This document shows, piece by piece, positions 4,763 through 6,840 of a DNA stretch of 6,840 nt (positions within the stretch are counted from its first letter, which is position 1; each line of letters opens with the position of its first letter). The notes below the pieces were generated by a model. That model had not been told where the DNA came from. It did not search any database and saw only the letters and a list, made by a program, of their open reading frames with translations. The stretch lies in the NCBI GenBank assembly GCA_049975505.1, contig JBNGCY010000099.1, positions 1 to 6,840 on the forward strand, given 5' to 3'. Made by a program: the position numbers and the translations under genes. Source of the DNA: JAIVHC01 sp049975505. Its GTDB lineage: Bacteria > Desulfobacterota > Desulfuromonadia > Desulfuromonadales > Desulfuromonadaceae.

Positions 4763-5731
4763 ATGGATAATTTCGATAAGACGCTCCCTGCGGATGCCAA
4801 TCTGAAGATAGATGGCGAGGTGATCCGGCGCCTGCGTGAAGAGCAGGGGTTGACTCAGTTGTACGTGGCCAAAGTGGTGGGCGTAACTTCTGATACCATT
4901 TCACGCTGGGAGAATAACCGCTATCCCAGTATTAAAACCGCCAATGCCCAGCGTCTGGCTGAAGCCCTCGAGGTTGAAATAGACCGGATACTGCAGCAAC
5001 AGGAAGACGGAACGGACGAAGTCGATCATACTTCATCAAATGCACGTTCATTCCGGATTAAAATCGTATTTCTCGGTGCTGGAGCAGGTGTACTCCTTAT
5101 GGTCGCAGCAATTATCTGGAGACTACTATCCCCGCCTGAACCCGAAGTGTGGGCGGATCGTCTCCTGCCAAGTTATGCAGCTCCCGGAACTGAAATTCCG
5201 GTTAAACTGACTTTCAACGGATCAGCTGCGCGGGTAGTGGTGCGTGAACAGATACCCGAAGGATGGGAACTGATAAAGGCCGCCCCCGAGCCGGACAGTT
5301 TTGATGCGAGTTCAGGTCTGATGCGCTGGATTCTGGAACTTGGAGAGGATTCGACCAAGGCTATTCACTACATTGTCAGGGTTGCACCAGATGCGACCCT
5401 GGGCAGTATGCAGAAATTTAACGGCGAGCTGGTATTGCGATCTGAAGAATCCGCACACGGCAGAAGCGGGATGCTGGGAGCCAACCGGTTGGTTGTGGAA
5501 CATGTACACTGGGCCGATCTGAATGCGGATAATCGCATAGATGATGATGAAATGCTGGATGCATCTTATCTGGCCGAATCGGCTGAGAATCTTTTTCTGG
5601 GGATGGAAAAACTTGAAAAATTATGGATGGCGGAGCATTATTACTGGGATTCTGAGAAAGAGGTCTTTGTCGGTATCGATCAGAGTAGCCTGAATCAGGA
5701 AATCGACCCGTTTGAAAAAGCCCGGCGCTGA
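4763..5731 (+). CDS. Membrane-anchored XRE-type HTH protein with periplasmic Ig-like domain and EF-hand-like loop
   Basis: The protein has 322 residues. Residues 17-77 form an XRE/Cro helix-turn-helix (VIRRLREEQGLTQLYVAKVV, then GVTSDTISRWENNRYPS). A polar, acidic linker (78-97) leads to one membrane segment at about 99-122 (KIVFLGAGAGVLLMVAAIIW). Residues 130-247 look like a beta-rich, DUF11- or Ig-like domain (PGTEIPVKLTFNG, VVVREQIPEGWELIKAAPEP, TKAIHYIVRVAPDATLG). Next, DLNADNRIDDDE (252-263) fits a 12-residue EF-hand loop: D, N, D at 1, 3, 5, Ile at 8, Asp at 9 and Glu at 12. An acidic, aromatic tail follows. The predicted topology has the HTH inside and the rest outside, the same plan as RodZ, though the outer domain is not the RodZ one I know. 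The ATG at 4763 has only a weak GGA upstream. The polyprenyl synthase follows in the same direction. I do not recognise a named family; a transmembrane regulator or an envelope/morphology anchor are both possible. Confidence 0.8.
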   Translation: MDNFDKTLPADANLKIDGEVIRRLREEQGLTQLYVAKVVGVTSDTISRWENNRYPSIKTANAQRLAEALEVEIDRILQQQEDGTDEVDHTSSNARSFRIKIVFLGAGAGVLLMVAAIIWRLLSPPEPEVWADRLLPSYAAPGTEIPVKLTFNGSAARVVVREQIPEGWELIKAAPEPDSFDASSGLMRWILELGEDSTKAIHYIVRVAPDATLGSMQKFNGELVLRSEESAHGRSGMLGANRLVVEHVHWADLNADNRIDDDEMLDASYLAESAENLFLGMEKLEKLWMAEHYYWDSEKEVFVGIDQSSLNQEIDPFEKARR

Positions 5732-5786
5732 CATCCCAGGCAGGATATGGCAGACCACCCAGGTCTCAGGAAAACCGAAGCACAGG

Positions 5787-5792
5787 TGAGGA
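5787..5792 (+). promoter_or_regulatory. Ribosome binding site (TGAGGA) that decides the polyprenyl synthase start
   Basis: TGAGGA lies five bases before the ATG at 5798. The upstream in-frame ATG at 5747 has only AGG at 5738-5740 and a second AGG too close to the start. Family length also favours 5798. Confidence 0.55.
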
Positions 5793-5797
5793 AATTA

Positions 5798-6766
5798 ATG
5801 GAAAATGTAGTGAAAATGCTTGAACCTCAAATGCAGGAGGTGGTGCGCCAGTTCAAACATTACCTGGACTCCGAGGTTCCTCTGATTCGCAAGGTTGGAG
5901 AATATGTGCTCTCCAGCGGGGGGAAGCGCATGCGCCCGATGCTGGTACTTCTCACATCCATGCTTTCCGGATATAGGGGTGATAAGCATATAGGCGTGGC
6001 GAGTGTGGTTGAATTTATCCATACTGCAACATTGTTGCATGACGATGTAGTCGATGCGGCGGTTATTCGCAGGGGGGCTGAATCGGCCAACCGGGTCTGG
6101 GGTAATGAGGCCTCTGTGCTGGTGGGAGATTTTCTCTTTGCCAAGTCCTTTTCCATAATGGTACGTGCCGGAAGTCTGCCGATTCTGCAGGCTCTTTCCG
6201 ATGCGACCACCAAAATGGCGGAAGGAGAGGTGCTGCAGCTGATAAGCACCTGTGACCTGGATTTGAGCGAAGAACGATATATGCAGGTTGTGCGAGAGAA
6301 AACAGCGGTGCTGATAGCTGCTGCATGCCAGTGCGGGGGGATTCTGGGCGAGGTTTCCGCAGAGCAGGAGAAGGCTCTGCACGACTTCGGTCTTGATCTG
6401 GGTATTGCCTTCCAGTTTATGGATGATGCTCTTGATTATATCGCCGATGAGGCGGAATTCGGTAAAGCCTGCGGGCACGATCTTGAAGAGGGGAAAATGA
6501 CCCTCCCTCTGATTGAAGCTCTACGCCATTGCAGTTCCGCTGAGCGCGATATGGTTGAAGAAATTATTGAAGCCGATGAAATAAGACCCGACTCTCTTGA
6601 ACGCGTATTGGAGTTGATTAACCGCTATAACGGCATCGGATATACCCGTATGCGTGCAAGATCCCTGGTTGAGCGGGCAAAGGGTTATCTGCAGGTGTTT
6701 AACCCGTGTGAAGCGCGCGATGCCCTGGAAACCCTGGCCGATTATGTGGTGAGCCGCGCCAAATAA
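5798..6766 (+). CDS. ispB: Long-chain polyprenyl (octaprenyl-type) diphosphate synthase
   Basis: The protein has 322 residues from this start, against 323 for E. coli IspB. It extends farnesyl diphosphate with isopentenyl diphosphate units to make the quinone side chain. Numbered from 5798: GGKRMRP (41-47); the first Asp-rich motif DDVVD (82-86) inside FIHTATLLHDD; GEVLQL (143-148); KT (168-169); the second Asp-rich motif FQFMDDALDY (205-214) with Asp209, Asp210 and Asp213; and HDLEEGKMTLPL (227-238). The small residues Ala and Thr five and four places before the first Asp match IspB and fit a long-chain product, but exact chain length cannot be read from sequence. An in-frame ATG at 5747 would add 17 residues with no clear family match and bring the gene within 15 bases of the HTH gene. 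It appears to form a transcription unit with that gene, ending at the terminator at 6802. Confidence 0.93.
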   Translation: MENVVKMLEPQMQEVVRQFKHYLDSEVPLIRKVGEYVLSSGGKRMRPMLVLLTSMLSGYRGDKHIGVASVVEFIHTATLLHDDVVDAAVIRRGAESANRVWGNEASVLVGDFLFAKSFSIMVRAGSLPILQALSDATTKMAEGEVLQLISTCDLDLSEERYMQVVREKTAVLIAAACQCGGILGEVSAEQEKALHDFGLDLGIAFQFMDDALDYIADEAEFGKACGHDLEEGKMTLPLIEALRHCSSAERDMVEEIIEADEIRPDSLERVLELINRYNGIGYTRMRARSLVERAKGYLQVFNPCEARDALETLADYVVSRAK

Positions 6767-6801
6767 ATTATTCTGAACCAGATATATGGATATAGATATA
6801 A

Positions 6802-6840
6802 CTGAAAGAGCCCGCCGGATTATACTGCGGGCTTTTTCAG
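6802..6840 (+). terminator. Strong intrinsic terminator after the polyprenyl synthase gene
   Basis: A 14-base stem pairs 6802-6815 with 6827-6840 around an 11-base loop. The GC core is AGCCCGC / GCGGGCT, followed by TTTTT. The A-rich left flank pairs with the T-tract apart from one G/T position, so it may act in both directions. It reaches the last base of the window. Confidence 0.88.

Noticed and set aside
5747..5797. 17-residue N-terminal extension of the polyprenyl synthase
   Set aside because: The start at 5798 has the better ribosome binding site and gives the usual family length. The extension remains possible.
5795..6478. 227-codon - strand open frame within the polyprenyl synthase gene
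   Set aside because: The + strand frame carries all catalytic motifs of the family; the antisense translation shows no domain and is Cys/His-rich in a way typical of shadow frames.
1..6840. CRISPR arrays, tRNA or rRNA genes, insertion sequences, phage or toxin-antitoxin genes
   Set aside because: I looked for spaced direct repeats, tRNA-like arms, transposase motifs and small paired genes and saw none.

Overview
The window looks like an ordinary chromosomal segment of a mid-GC, Gram-negative, anaerobically respiring bacterium. The best clue is a small secreted cytochrome with three CXXCH sites and a predicted mature length of about 68 residues. This is the size and layout of the triheme cytochromes c7 (PpcA family) of Desulfuromonadales such as Geobacter and Desulfuromonas. 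I infer that group or a relative; no rRNA or other decisive marker is present. No mobile element, CRISPR array, tRNA or rRNA gene was seen.

Layout. (1) 89-1225, + strand: a GT4-type glycosyltransferase of the DUF3524/GTDC1 family, whose animal member (QTMAN) mannosylates queuosine in tRNA. (2) 1226-1370: a convergent intergenic gap with a possible hairpin terminator. (3) 3987 down to 1371, - strand: three genes chained by two 4-base ATGA stop/start overlaps, namely a DedA-family membrane protein, agmatine deiminase (aguA) and N-carbamoylputrescine amidohydrolase (aguB). The last two convert agmatine to putrescine. (4) 4015-4123: a terminator and a 21-bp palindrome between dedA and the cytochrome. 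(5) 4385-4119, - strand: the triheme cytochrome. (6) 4386-4762: a 377-base divergent intergenic region with dyad symmetry. (7) 4763-6766, + strand: a membrane-anchored XRE-type protein with an extracytoplasmic Ig-like domain and an EF-hand-like loop, then a long-chain polyprenyl diphosphate synthase (ispB-like), closed by a strong intrinsic terminator at the window edge.

How the genes work together. aguA and aguB are consecutive steps of one pathway, and dedA appears translationally coupled to them. The polyprenyl synthase supplies the side chain of a respiratory quinone, and the c7 cytochrome would carry electrons in the periplasm; that shared respiratory theme is inference only. The least familiar object is the HTH-TM-Ig-EF-hand protein at 4763-5731. 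Most of the rest belongs to known families, and I do not claim a new multi-gene system here.
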